Notes under the pieces: model-generated
What the model saw: only the letters and a program-made list of their open reading frames with translations
The model's database searches: none
Told to the model about the DNA's origin: nothing
In this document: positions 50,154 to 60,936 of the stretch, one piece after another
Position numbering within the stretch: position 1 is the first letter of the stretch
How the letters are laid out: each line of letters begins with the position of its first letter
Source of the DNA: Spiroplasma mirum ATCC 29335
GTDB taxonomy: Bacteria; Bacillota_I; Bacilli_A; Mycoplasmatales; Mycoplasmataceae
Assembly (NCBI RefSeq): GCF_000565195.1
Contig: NZ_CP006720.1
Location: 1 to 64,000 of the forward strand
Reading direction: 5' to 3'
DNA: 64,000 nucleotides
Position numbers and translations under genes: made by a program

Positions 50154-53009
50154 ATGTTTATATTTTTAGTTATATTTGGTTGAATATTATTCATTGTTGG
50201 AGCAATTGTCCAGATTTTTGCCGCTATTATTCAAGCTTTAGTAGTTGCTAAAGTGACGCTTCCCGGTACTATTTTTGATATTAATGATGTTTTCCAAAAA
50301 ACAATTTTTAAACAAGATAAGATTATTGATACTTTAGTTGGAAATGGATGAGCTTATGCAATTATTGCCTTATTATTATTTACAGCATTAGTAACAATTG
50401 CATTAGCATCATTCGAATTAGCAAGAATAATAAAAGGACAACGCATTGCGAAGCCTTATATTAAAATGTTTTTTGTTGCATTAATTATTGCATCATTAGT
50501 ATTTGGTAAAGTATCAGCATTAATCATGCCAACCTTTATCTTTGTTGGACTATTATTTATTGAATCAACCCTATTTGATGTTGAAGCAATCCGCAACTAT
50601 GCTGATGAACGAAATATGATTATTGTTTACCGCGAAGACAAACGTTTTGAAAGAGAGGTAAACAAAGAGGGAAAGTATCTTGGAAGCGTCACTTCGGGAG
50701 TTGGAGCGACTACCGTCGAGACCGCAGACAGCGCAACAAATTTCAAAAACAATGACTTAATAAACGGGGATGATAATAACAATGAAACATCACCAATAAC
50801 TAAGAAAACACTATTTAGAAAAGCTGAATTAGATGATATTTTTAATGTTGCTAACGATAAAGCAAACGAAGCGGAAATTGCTAATTTAATTAATGATATG
50901 AATCGTCCCGCTGAAGCAGTGCAAAAACCACTGCCTGTAAAACCTAGTGATTTAAAAAACCTACCAAATGAACCAGTTGCAAGTCCAGTTGCATCAGAAA
51001 GCAAACCGCAAGAAGCCATCTTGCAAGAAACAGTTTGTTTTTCACCAAATACATATGATTATAAAAATGACCAACCAGTGGCGGCGAATGCGAATGTTGA
51101 AATTTTAACCGACCATGTTGAACCAGTTGCAAATCACAATCCAGAAGAACCAGTAATTGTTGCCCCTAACGAAGCAGAGGTGGTGACATCAAGTATTGAA
51201 GAAAATGATGTTTTAACAAATAACAACGTGGATTCAAATCTTGATGAAGCCCTTAATGATATCATTGAAAGTAATTACCAAGTTAATTATTCTAAAAAAG
51301 AACAAAAGTTATTTGTAAAATGAGAACAATTATATCAACAAGCAAAAAATTTACAAAATGAAGTTGACGAGGAAGCCCAAGCAGTTTCCCAACCAACAAA
51401 AGCAATTAAAAAGAAAGCTAAAATTTATAATAATTTAGCTAAAGAGGCCAATACCTTAGCAAATAAATTAAATCTTAGCCCAGATAAACAATTGAAATTA
51501 ATGCAAGTTACTAAAATTTTTGGCAATGCCTCAATGAGCACCGAAGAATTTATTAACGATAATGTGTTAGATTTTAATTTAGATGATGTATTAAGTGATG
51601 ATCAGCCCAAACAAGAACCAATTGAACAAGAAGGCTATGATTTTCAAGAAGAAGTACCAACAGAAAGTGAAAATTCATTTATGACAAATACATGCTATGA
51701 AACATCACCAACAGTTTCTGAAGATTTAATGGAAACAATTAAAGAGAATATTGCAGAAGATGTTTTTGAATTATTAGATGATAAGCAAAGTTCTGAAGAT
51801 AGTTTAGAAGAACGTAATAATGAAGAAGATGATGCAGAAAGTGCATTCCTAAAACATTTAGAACAACTTGACCATGGGATTACTGAATTTAATAATTTAG
51901 ATAATTTATCAGCCGAATTAGATGATGTTCTAACAAATAATTTTGATAAATCACAATTAGATGTTCCGGTTACCAAACCAGTTAAAGCTACTAGCGAAGA
52001 AGAAAAAAATGATGAAGTTGTGCCATCTGTTGTAACAGCAGAAGCAACCCCAGTTGGTGAATTATTAAATGAAGAAGTGAGCTCGGAAGAATTTGTGGAT
52101 GAACCAACAAACGAAACTGCTTCGAGCCCAGTTCTTGCAGAAACACTGATTAACATTAACATACCTTCTGAACCAAGAACCCAAGATCCAGTTGCTTCTG
52201 AACAAGTTAATGCTCAACTAAATTTTGAAGATGAAGTGTCTTATAGTCTGGATGAATTAGATAACAAAATTATGAATGATGATTTTAGTGATTTAGAAGA
52301 TGAAGATGTTTTAGCAAATCTTAAAAAACAAAGTGATAACGTTCGGGCAGCAAGTTCACAAGAGCAGACCCCTCCGGTTGCTAGTGAGATTCAAAACCCT
52401 GTGTTTAAACAAGAACCAGTTTCTTCACCAGGGTTTCCAACAAATCAAATTAGTGAAGAAATTAGTGATCTAACAACTAATCAAACAGCTTTTGCTAGTC
52501 AATTTAATAACAAAATTGATAAGTTAGAACAGTTAATTATTAATTCAACAAATACTCAACTTGAACAAGGGCAGTCATTAAAAAAAATTCAATCAAATAT
52601 TAAAGACTTAACAATGAAGTTAGAATTATTAGAAAAACAAGCTAATGACTTAGCCAAAAAATTTGATGAAGATGAATTAAGACAAATTGAACTTCGTCGG
52701 GGAGTAACACCAATTGATCAGTTCTATCCAAAGGTGGATGGGATGAGTTTTGCCTCAGCGCGTTATAACTTATATAATCGCACTGGATGTTCAAATACTT
52801 ATGGTGCTTTAGCAACTACTGGGGTGTCTCACCAAAGCGGAGACTTATACCAAAATAAAGATCCAAAACGAAAAGTTCAAGATATTTTAGGAACATGCAT
52901 GAACCGGGTAGATTACAACCATATTAATTTACATAATGTTTCAAAATATACTAAACAAGACATTCCGTATGAAACAGATTGTCAATTATGTCAAAAAGCA
53001 AAAAAATAA
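50154..53009 (+). CDS. Large membrane-anchored acidic protein with C-terminal Cys domain
   Basis: 951 residues, intact with TGA as Trp; AGGAAGG is eight bases upstream. Residues 1-145 carry four TM helices (FLVIFGWILFIVGAIVQIFA, WAYAIIALLLFTALVTIAL, MFFVALIIASLVFGKVSAL, IMPTFIFVGLLFIEST). Residues 160-770 are very acidic and disordered, with repeats of the P-V-A-S/EPVA type. A helical patch lies near 385-445 and a coiled coil near 770-860. The last 90 residues are ordered with spaced Cys (GCSNTYG, GTCMNR, CQLCQ). Function unknown; a cytoskeleton or adhesion scaffold is one possibility. Confidence 0.8.
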
Positions 53010-53032
53010 AAATCCCCTTTAGGGATTTTTTT
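53010..53032. terminator. Terminator between convergent genes
   Basis: AAATCCC (53010-53016) pairs with GGGATTT (53022-53028); T run on the plus strand and A run on the other side, so it may serve both genes. Confidence 0.85.
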
Positions 53033-53041
53033 ATTTTATAC

Positions 53042-53467
53042 TTAATTTTTAATAAAAATACATACAACACCGATAATAATTGCTAAACCAGCAGCAATTG
53101 GGACTAGGAAAACTGAAAAAAAAATAACTCCAACTTTAACTATTTGGTAAAAAGTAATTTCTTTGTTCATTGCATCTAGCATATCCTGTGGAACACCACT
53201 CGTTTCTGCAATGGTTGTTTGATCTTTTAGACTATCAATTAAGTCTTTATAATCTTTGGAAAGAGCATTGTCAACTCCGGATTCAGTTTCTTTTGCTTCA
53301 TTACCAATTGAAATATTTTTAGTAACGGGAGCTAAGCATTTATAGCCGTTTATTGTTCCTCCCATCTCGTTATCAATTTTTACTCCTAAACATCGCAGAC
53401 CAATTACTAGAAAGATAATAGTTAGTATTCAGAAACCAGCCATTATTAAAAGAAGTTTTTTCTTCAT
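53042..53467 (-). CDS. Two-TM membrane protein, minus strand
   Basis: 141 residues from ATG at 53467 (MKKKLLLIMAGFWILTIIFL), with GAGG nine bases upstream; one TGA is Trp. One N-terminal TM, an extracytoplasmic loop of about 75 residues (two Cys), then a TM near 112-137 (IFFSVFLVPIAAGLAIIIGV). The only confidently intact minus-strand gene in the window. Family unknown. Confidence 0.75.
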
Positions 53468-54082
53468 ATTTATTTACCTCATTTCTTTCTATTTTTGATA
53501 CTAATTAAATTTTATTAATAAACCGGGGATAATACATTTATTCGCTACTAAAATATTTTTTTAAATTATGAAAATTAAGTTCTAACTGAGATTTTAATTC
53601 TTTTAAACAACAATGATAAAGATTGGTTTTAAACAGGATTTCATAAAAATGAATAGGAGTTATTTTTTATAAAAATTTTATAAAAAATAAATTTTAATTA
53701 TAAAAATATTATTTTAATATATAATAGTGTTAGAAATTAAACGGTACATTCTTTTCTACGGAGATTTCTTGAAGAATAGGACAGAAATTCAGATTAAAAA
53801 TAAAGGCTAGAGTTTTATTATTTAATTAATGACAATTTTCTTTGTTTTTAAGTGTTTTTTTTTAATTAAGAAGTTAATTTTTAGAAAAGATAATTTGTTT
53901 CTTGACTTACAATCTTATTAATTTAAAATTTAATTAAGCAATAAAGTGAAGAAAAGTTGGTAGTTGTTAGTTCTGATAAGGGCAAAGAAATAATACATTA
54001 AATAATATTGCGATCATTTTTATATGAAAAAAAGTACTTAATTGAAAACAAATTTAAAAATTATATAGGAGGGGTTAATGGA
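53468..54082 (+). promoter_or_regulatory. AT-rich intergenic region with promoter of the nucleoside transporter operon
   Basis: About 600 bases without a convincing gene. TTGACT (53902-53907) and TAAAAT (53924-53929) with 16-base spacing form the best promoter, leaving a leader of about 145 bases. A TATAAT at 53720-53725 is a second candidate. Between them ATTCTT/AAGAAT near 53748-53775 may form a hairpin. No known riboswitch consensus was recognised. Confidence 0.45.
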
Positions 54083-55489
54083 ATGAAAAAACTTCTTGGA
54101 TTATTAATGGCATTGTCACTAGTGGCAACATCAGTAACATCAGTTGTTTCATGTACCAAAAAATACACTTTTGATAGTGATGTTTGAGTTATAACTGATG
54201 GGGGAACAATTAGTGATAATTCATTTAATCAATCTGCATGAGAAGGAGCTAGTGCTTATTTGGTATCTAAGCAAGATCCAACTCATTATGGACCTGGTGA
54301 TAAATGAAAAAGTAGTAAATGACGAGCAAGTTATTTTGAAGCGGCTTCACAAACAACATCTGATTTTAGGGTGGCATATGTAACATCTAAAATTGCGGGA
54401 GCTAAAACAATGATTTTACCAGGGTTTAACCATGGAAATACCATCGGTTGGGCAGCAAATCTTGCTGATAATCTAATTTATATTGATGGTTCTGGTCAAG
54501 GAGTTCATTTGGATATGGATAAAAATAAACCAGTTGCCAAAAATATTATTGGTTTACAATATGAAGCTGAATCATCAGGTTTCTTTGCTGGTTTAGCAGC
54601 AGCTGTATACCTAAATGCGAATATTAAAGAATTCGGAACTAATCTTAAAATAGCAACATACGGGGGGATGGACAATTCCAGGGCTGTATCAAACTATATG
54701 TGAGGATTCTTAGTTGCTTTTGATATTTTTAACAAAATTATCAAAGAAGATCCAAAATATCCTAAACTGGGATCTTTAAAACGAGTAGTATTAAACCTTG
54801 TTAATACCTTGAACCCAGATGTCAAAACATTAAATTCAATTAGTAAAGTAGAAAATGTTTTAAGCCCTGATGAATCATGATTTTCACAATCATTTGAAGC
54901 TGGGCATGGAAAAGATATTTCTGATTCATTAATTAGTAAAGGGGCAAATGTTATTTTCCCAGTGGCGGGACCACAAACCCAAGACACAATTGATCGGATT
55001 AAATATAATAAATCAAATGCCAAAATTGTCGGTGTTGATACTGAACAATCAAAAATTTATGGTGAATATTATATTATTACTAGTGCGTTAAAAGAAATTG
55101 CAACATCGACCCAAGATGCATTAAAAAATATTTATTCTTCAGCTTGTGGGTTTGACCCAAGTTCTAATAGTTGAAATAAACCACAAACAGATACTTGTTG
55201 AATTAATACTGACCAATCTTCACTACGCCACCCAAGTTGAACTGGAATTGAACCAACAAAATCAATTCCTAAAACAGTTACGGAGTTAATTCATAATACT
55301 AGTGATGATAGTGCAAAAGATACGGCGTTTGATAAAATCGTTGCTGTTCTAGAAGCAGTTTATTCAGTTGGAATTAGTGGAAACCAGCCAGTGGCCGCAA
55401 AATTCTTCCCAGGTACTTTGGCAAATACTTACCAAAGTCAAGATGAATTAAAAGATTATATTTGACAAGCTATTGAGGATAAATTGTAG
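54083..55489 (+). CDS. BMP-family substrate-binding lipoprotein (nucleoside ABC importer)
   Basis: 468 residues after GGAGGGG. The lipoprotein signal ends VVSC with Cys24. VWVITDGGTISDNSFNQSAWEG is the BMP/PnrA N-terminal motif, followed by IIGLQYEAESSGFFAGLAA, IATYGGMD and NVIFPVAGPQTQDTI. Many Trp are TGA. Anchored outside the membrane, it should bind purine nucleosides and deliver them to the permeases downstream; the substrate is inferred from the family. Confidence 0.92.
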
Positions 55490-55501
55490 GAGGCAAATTG
55501 T

Positions 55502-57073
55502 ATGAGTAGTCAAAATGAATATGCAATTGAAATGAATAACATTACCAAAATTTTTGGCGAATTAGTGGCAAATGATGATATTACTTTAAAAGTTAAAAAA
55601 GGTGAAATCCATGCGCTAATTGGTGAAAACGGGGCCGGAAAATCAACCTTAATGAGTATTTTATTTGGGTTATACGAACCAACAAAAGGTGAAATCTTTG
55701 TTAATGGAAAGTCCGAATATATTAGTAATCCAATTAAAGCAAATAAATTGGGAATTGGAATGGTTCACCAACACTTTAAACTAGTAGATATTTTTACAGT
55801 GTTAGATAATATTGCGTTAGGTCATGAAAAGATTACCGGAAAAGTGTTTTTAGATAGAACTTCTGAAATTCGTGAAATTTCAAAAATTGCAACAAAATAT
55901 AACTTAGAAATTGATTTTCGGGCAAAAGTTTCTAATATTTCAGTTGGAATGCAACAACGGGTAGAAATATTAAAAATTCTTTATCGCGGAGCAAATATTC
56001 TAGTATTTGATGAACCATCGGCGGTTTTAACACCCCAAGAAATTGAAGGGTTATTAAATATTATGTTAGATTTAAAAAAAGATGGTAAAACAATTATTTT
56101 TATTTCGCATAAATTAGATGAAGTTAAAAAAGTAGCTGATAGTGCAACGGTTATTCGTAAGGGAAAAGTAGTTGATACTTTTAGTGTAAAAGATAAAACC
56201 CAAAAAGAAATTGCCGAAGCAATGGTTGGCCGTCAGTTAATTGAAATTAAGAACACAGGAGTTGAACCACAAGTTCAGGTTCTTTTAAAAGTTGAAAACT
56301 TATCAATTAAGAAAAAAGGAATTACTAAAGTAATGGCGTTGGATAACTTTAATGTTGAAGTGCATGCTGGTGAAATTGTGGCGATTGCCGGAGTTGAAGG
56401 AAATGGACAGTCGGAATTAGTAAATGCAATTACCGGATTAGAACATTTCCACCAAGGAAAAATTCTTTTTAATAACATTGATGTTACAAAAGTATCAATT
56501 CATCAAAAATATGAAAATGGAATGTCACATATTCCTGAGGATCGTCATAAACATGGGTTAGTATTAGACTTCAATGTTATTGACAATGTTGTTTTACAAA
56601 ATGTTGATAAAAAACCATTTTCAAATTATGGATTATTAAATAAATCAGCGATCCAGTTATATGCTCAAGATATCATTACCAAATATGATGTTCGGGGAGC
56701 AAACTCAGGATTCGCAGTAGCACGGGGATTATCAGGGGGTAATCAACAAAAATTAATTATTGGACGAGAATTAAGCCGTAAACATAAAATTTTAGTTATT
56801 GTCCAACCAACACGGGGATTAGATGTTGGGGCGATTGAATATATTCATACTAAAATTTTAGAAGAAAAAGCAAATGGGAATGCAATCTTATTAGTTTCTT
56901 ATGAATTAGAAGAAATTATGGGATTAGCAGACCGGATCATTGTTTTACATGCTGGTAAAATTAGTGGAGAAGTTGCTGGTAATCAAGTAAAACGTGAAGA
57001 AATTGGATTAATGATGGCAGGTACATATCACCAAAGTAGCAAAGGAGAAGGTAAATATGAATCAAGCAATTAA
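55502..57073 (+). CDS. Nucleoside ABC transporter ATP-binding protein (two domains)
   Basis: 523 residues with two ABC cassettes. The first has GENGAGKST near residue 40, signature SVGMQQR and VFDEPSAVLTPQE. The second has a degenerate P-loop (GVEGNGQSE) near 298, signature LSGGNQQK and Walker B VIVQPTRGLDVGA in which the usual Glu is Gln. This asymmetry is normal for the family. It lies 12 bases after the lipoprotein gene and overlaps the next gene by 17 bases. Confidence 0.95.
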   Translation: MSSQNEYAIEMNNITKIFGELVANDDITLKVKKGEIHALIGENGAGKSTLMSILFGLYEPTKGEIFVNGKSEYISNPIKANKLGIGMVHQHFKLVDIFTVLDNIALGHEKITGKVFLDRTSEIREISKIATKYNLEIDFRAKVSNISVGMQQRVEILKILYRGANILVFDEPSAVLTPQEIEGLLNIMLDLKKDGKTIIFISHKLDEVKKVADSATVIRKGKVVDTFSVKDKTQKEIAEAMVGRQLIEIKNTGVEPQVQVLLKVENLSIKKKGITKVMALDNFNVEVHAGEIVAIAGVEGNGQSELVNAITGLEHFHQGKILFNNIDVTKVSIHQKYENGMSHIPEDRHKHGLVLDFNVIDNVVLQNVDKKPFSNYGLLNKSAIQLYAQDIITKYDVRGANSGFAVARGLSGGNQQKLIIGRELSRKHKILVIVQPTRGLDVGAIEYIHTKILEEKANGNAILLVSYELEEIMGLADRIIVLHAGKISGEVAGNQVKREEIGLMMAGTYHQSSKGEGKYESSN

Positions 57074-59225
57074 AAACAATTCTTGGTTGCTAACGCAAAA
57101 GACAAGAATCTTCTTTCGTTCTAATGAGTTTAAAACAAAAATGAACTATGTAAAAGCTTCAATTTGTGCCATTATTGCCGGAGCAATTTTAAGTTTCATT
57201 ATTCTTGGTGCTAATGATGCTAATCCACTATTATTTTTTAAATATGTTTTTTCATTAGCATTCCAACCGCTAATGTTAGATCAAACATTAACATACTGAG
57301 CAATTTATATTGTGGCGGGGTTATCTGTTGCAATTGGGTTTAAAGCCGGATTATTTAACATTGGGGCGCCAGGCCAAATGTTATTAGCAGGAAGTATGAG
57401 TTTAGTGTTGGGATTAAAAAATCCCCATATTTCACAAGGAGGAGGAGTTGTTAGTGCTTTGATAATTTCCATTCTAGTTGGTTCTTGTTTAGCAGCAATT
57501 GCCGGAGCGTTAAAAGCTTACTTTAATATCCACGAAGTTGTGACAACAATTATGTTAAACTGAATTGTTTGATATGTAATGAAATGGATGTTTATGAACC
57601 AATCATTTGGGTTATGAGAAGCAAGTCGGAACTCAACCAAAGATATTACCCAAGTTACTGATAATTTTAACTTGGCACTAAATGGTCAAAACTGAATTAT
57701 TCCATTTATTATTGCAATTATTCTATTAGCCTTAGCAATCTTTGTTATTAACTACACAGTGTTAGGATTTAGAATTAAAGCAGTTGGGAAATCACGTGAT
57801 GCTTCATTATATGCCGGAACAAATGTTAAATTCTATATAATTGTTTCAATGGTAATTTCCGGGGGACTCGCCGGCGTCTTGGGAATGCTTTATTACATGA
57901 CCCAGTCAACGGTGTTGCAGTTCACCACTGATGCCTTGCCAAGTGTCGGGTTTGATGCGATTGCGGTAGCGTTAGTTGCCTTTACGAACGGATTGTCCAT
58001 CTTGCCAATTGCGCTGTTATGGGCGATTATTAAGACTTCAGCGATGGCAACAACCCAACTTCCAGCGCTCCAAATGTCAAAACAAATGGGACAATTAATT
58101 TTCGGAATTATTATTTATATGACAGCTATTTCAGCGTTATTTATATATTTAAAACCGATTTTATGAATTCGCCGTTGATTTAATATTTATAATAATAAAG
58201 ATGTATGGGGTGAATATCAAAAATATCGACTAAAAATTAAAGAATATAAAAAAGAAATTAAAAATATTAATAAAGAATACCATGTTCAACTAAAAGTTTT
58301 AAAAGCAAAAGGTAATAAAGAAGAAGTTTTAAATTATAAAGAAGAAGTTAATAGTCAATTAACTAACTTAGTTGGTCGAATAAATAATTTAAAAACTGAA
58401 ATTAATTTCTTTATTCAAAAATGTTACAAAAATTTATTTATGGAAGGGCGTAAAGCAATTCGAACTAGTTACAACAATGCTATTTTTGGTTCAATTGCCG
58501 CGGCAGTGGATCGTTATGTGCAAGCAAATACAGAGTATACCTTGAAAAAACAACAAGTTGCTTTTGCCAAAAGACAGTATGAACAAACTGTTAAAGAGTT
58601 AGCCGGAAAAGCAAAACATGAATGTTATGAATTATTAAATAATTATAAAAAAGATGCTTATCTACAGTTAACTAATTTACACTCAGCGTATAGTGAATTA
58701 ATTTCGCGTCAAAATGAGGAAATTAAAGTATTAAAAGAAAGTTACTATCCAATTTTTGACCAAATTCATCATCAATATGAAAATGACCATGTGTTATTAA
58801 AACAACATGAAAAAGAAACAATGGCAAAATTGAATAGTGAAGTTAAAGCGTTAAAAATTAAACATAAACAACAATTACATGATTTAAGACAACAACAAAA
58901 AATTGCCAAACAACAGATTAAAGCACAGCTAAAAGAATTAAAACTAGCTTGTGATAATGATTCAGTAATAAAACAACAAGTGGCAACAATTAAAGAAAAT
59001 TTAAACCTTAAATTACAAGAACTTAAAAAAGAACACCTTGCTAATTTAGAAAAATTACGAATTGAGCAACAAAATAAATTGCCGGAATTACGTAATAAAT
59101 ATAATCACGAAGTATCCTTAATTATTCAAGCGTTAAAAGATAATAATAAATTATTACGCCAAGAATTACTTTGTAAAAAAGAAACTTATAAAAAAGCAAA
59201 ATTAGCTCAGAAAAGGGGGGAATAA
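57057..59225 (+). CDS. Nucleoside ABC permease fused to a long coiled-coil tail
   Basis: 722 residues in one frame (TGA as Trp). Residues 1-370 are the permease: GFKAGLFNIGAPGQMLLAG, HEVVTTIMLNWIV and AVGKSRDASLYAG are conserved, with about eight TM helices. From about residue 380 to the end the protein is Lys/Glu/Gln-rich helix (KEYKKEIKNINKEYHVQLKV and onward), predicted cytoplasmic coiled coil of 340 residues. Typical permeases end near 350-370. The stretch 57860-58070 is GC-richer than its surroundings. ATG 57057 overlaps the ATPase gene. Confidence 0.9.
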
Positions 59226-59226
59226 G

Positions 59227-60141
59227 ATGTCAGCTGCAGGTCAATTATTTGCCAATGGTTCCATATTATTTGCTGTTTTATTAATTGCATCAATGGCTGG
59301 ACTTTATTCAGAACGCGCCGGAGTTGTTAACATTGCCATTGACGGGATGATGATTATTGGGGCTTTAGTGTATGCTTTATTAGGAAAAGCCTTTGCCCAA
59401 CAGGGAAATGCAATGCAATTAGTAGCATTAGTAATATCTTCAATGATTGCCGGATTATTTGCCATCCTTCATGCGTTTGCTTCGGTCACCTTGCGCGCCC
59501 AACAAGTCATATCCGGAACCGCTATTAACTTGTTAGCAACTGGATTAGGATTGTTCTTTGTAACAATTCCTTCCTTAGCACCCGGAAACATGATCCAAAC
59601 TGGATTTACAACCATTGGAATTGATAAATATCAAATTGTAACCATCTTTGTTATTATTGCCGTGGTGATTGCCTTATTCACATTCTTCTTCTTTAGATTT
59701 ACTAAAAGAGGAACACGCTATGTGGCAGCCGGGGAAAACCCTAATGCCATTGATGCAGCGGGAATTAGTGTTATTAAAACTAGATATGTAGCGGTAATTA
59801 TCTCAGGATGTTTAGCGGGCTTAGCTGGTGCAATGTTTACCCACTTTGTATCAGGACAATTCCGTGGTGATGTCCAAGGACAAGGTTATATTGCTTTAGC
59901 AATTATGATTTTTGGTCAATGAAGAATTCAATATATTACTCTAGGAAGTATGCTATTTAGTTTCCTAATTGCTCTAGCTAATAGTTTATGAAGATTTACT
60001 GGTTGAAATATTGCTGATCCCTCAAACCAATTATTAAAAATTATTCCATTTGCTCTAGCTTTAGTAACAATGGTCGCCTTTTCAAAATACTCGAAAATGC
60101 CGAAATCTGATGGAATTCCATTTAATAAATCTTTACGGTAA
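59227..60141 (+). CDS. Nucleoside ABC transporter permease 2
   Basis: 304 residues, starting one base after the previous stop with GGGGGAATAAG upstream. Conserved features are SERAGVVNIAIDGMMIIGAL, RAQQVISGTAINLLATGLG and YVAAGENPNAIDAAG; about eight TM helices. It pairs with the 57057 product to form the channel. The frame passes TGA codons at 59920 and beyond. Confidence 0.94.
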
Positions 60142-60171
60142 GAAAACTTTAATATTAATTATCTAAAATAA

Positions 60172-60202
60172 AAATACCTATTATTATAATAGGTATTTTT
60201 AT
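60172..60202. terminator. Rho-independent terminator of the nucleoside transporter operon
   Basis: AAATACCTATT (60172-60182) pairs with AATAGGTATTT (60188-60198), T run after. Confidence 0.88.
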
Positions 60203-60216
60203 TTATAAAAGGACTA

Positions 60217-60437
60217 TTAAATTTGTTGTCCTTCTTTTCAATATTTTTTCACTGCGTCTAATAGTTTTTCATCATATTCTGCTTAAAGATTTTGATTAGG
60301 ATCATTACTTTCTTTTTTTGAATAATTTGTTGTTTCAAGACATTAAGATATTCTTAAATATCTTCCCCTAATGTTAAATAGCGGTTAACAATTTCTAGGG
60401 CCTCTTGATCCATATTTTTAGTTTGGACTATTTTCAT
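60217..60437 (-). pseudogene. Small broken gene of unknown function, minus strand
   Basis: A strong AGGAGG precedes ATG at 60437 (MKIVQTKNMDQEALEIVNRY). A TAA follows GEDI; the frame shifts in a poly-A run and continues KKESNDPNQNL-stop-AEYDEKLLDAVKKYWKEG to TAA at 60217. Three lesions in about 73 codons. 60438-60595 contains nothing I recognise. Confidence 0.6.
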
Positions 60438-60595
60438 AGTTCTTTTCCTCCTATTATTATAAACTTTTCTAATTATAAAAAAAAACAAATTTCCGATAAA
60501 AAATTATCGCAACTAAAATTTTTAGTGATATTGTTTAATAATCCGAGGGGTATATCTCTTTTGAAATTTGCTTTTTAGTTCAGAAAAATTTAAAA

Positions 60596-60609
60596 TATAA
60601 TTATCCACA
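60596..60609 (+). promoter_or_regulatory. -10 element overlapped by a perfect DnaA box
   Basis: TATAAT (60596-60601) is followed without a gap by TTATCCACA (60601-60609), the exact DnaA-box consensus, 17 bases upstream of the next ATG. Such a 9-mer is expected about once by chance in 64 kb. Confidence 0.35.
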
Positions 60610-60625
60610 AATAAGGAGGGATAAG

Positions 60626-60781
60626 ATGGTAGATTTTGATCCAAGATGTTTTAAATGTGTTAATGAACAAGAGAGAGTGGGAAAGGGAGGAGCTGTTGCT
60701 AATGTTTTATTTAATAAAATGAAACAAGGAATGGTTGGCTCAGTAAATGATGAGATTTATGTGTGTGCTCGTCATAAATAA
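60626..60781 (+). CDS. Small Cys-containing protein of 51 residues
   Basis: AAGGAGGG lies seven bases upstream of ATG 60626. The product reads MVDFDPRCFKCVNEQERVGK and ends NDEIYVCARHK; CxxC plus a third Cys and a terminal His could bind a metal ion. A terminator follows (60801-60830). The good start, own promoter and terminator support a real gene. Function unknown. Confidence 0.7.
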   Translation: MVDFDPRCFKCVNEQERVGKGGAVANVLFNKMKQGMVGSVNDEIYVCARHK

Positions 60782-60800
60782 CCCGAGATTTTAAAGAATA

Positions 60801-60834
60801 AATAGTCTTGATTTTTAAATTAAGACTATTTTTA
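60801..60834 (+). terminator. Rho-independent terminator
   Basis: AATAGTCTT (60801-60809) pairs with AAGACTATT (60822-60830), then Ts. Confidence 0.85.
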
Positions 60835-60859
60835 ATTTTAAAATAAAACCAAATATTTA

Positions 60860-60886
60860 TTGACTTTTTTACAAAACCAATATAAA
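60860..60886 (+). promoter_or_regulatory. Promoter of rpoB
   Basis: TTGACT (60860-60865) and TATAAA (60881-60886) are 15 bases apart, about 50 bases before the rpoB start. No rplJ/rplL genes lie upstream, so rpoB is transcribed from here. Confidence 0.55.
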
Positions 60887-60936
60887 ATTTATAAGCATAT
60901 ATTGTGAAAATTTTGAAAAGTGAGGTTTAGAAATTA

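Noticed and set aside
51695-52162. 155-residue minus-strand open frame rich in Ser
   Set aside because: It lies opposite the acidic Glu/Asp-rich region of the 951-residue protein; the Ser richness is the mirror of GAA/GAT codons, and there is no ribosome site.
53720-53830. Possible purine riboswitch before the nucleoside transporter
   Set aside because: A TTTCTACG occurs, but the other conserved loops of the purine aptamer are missing.
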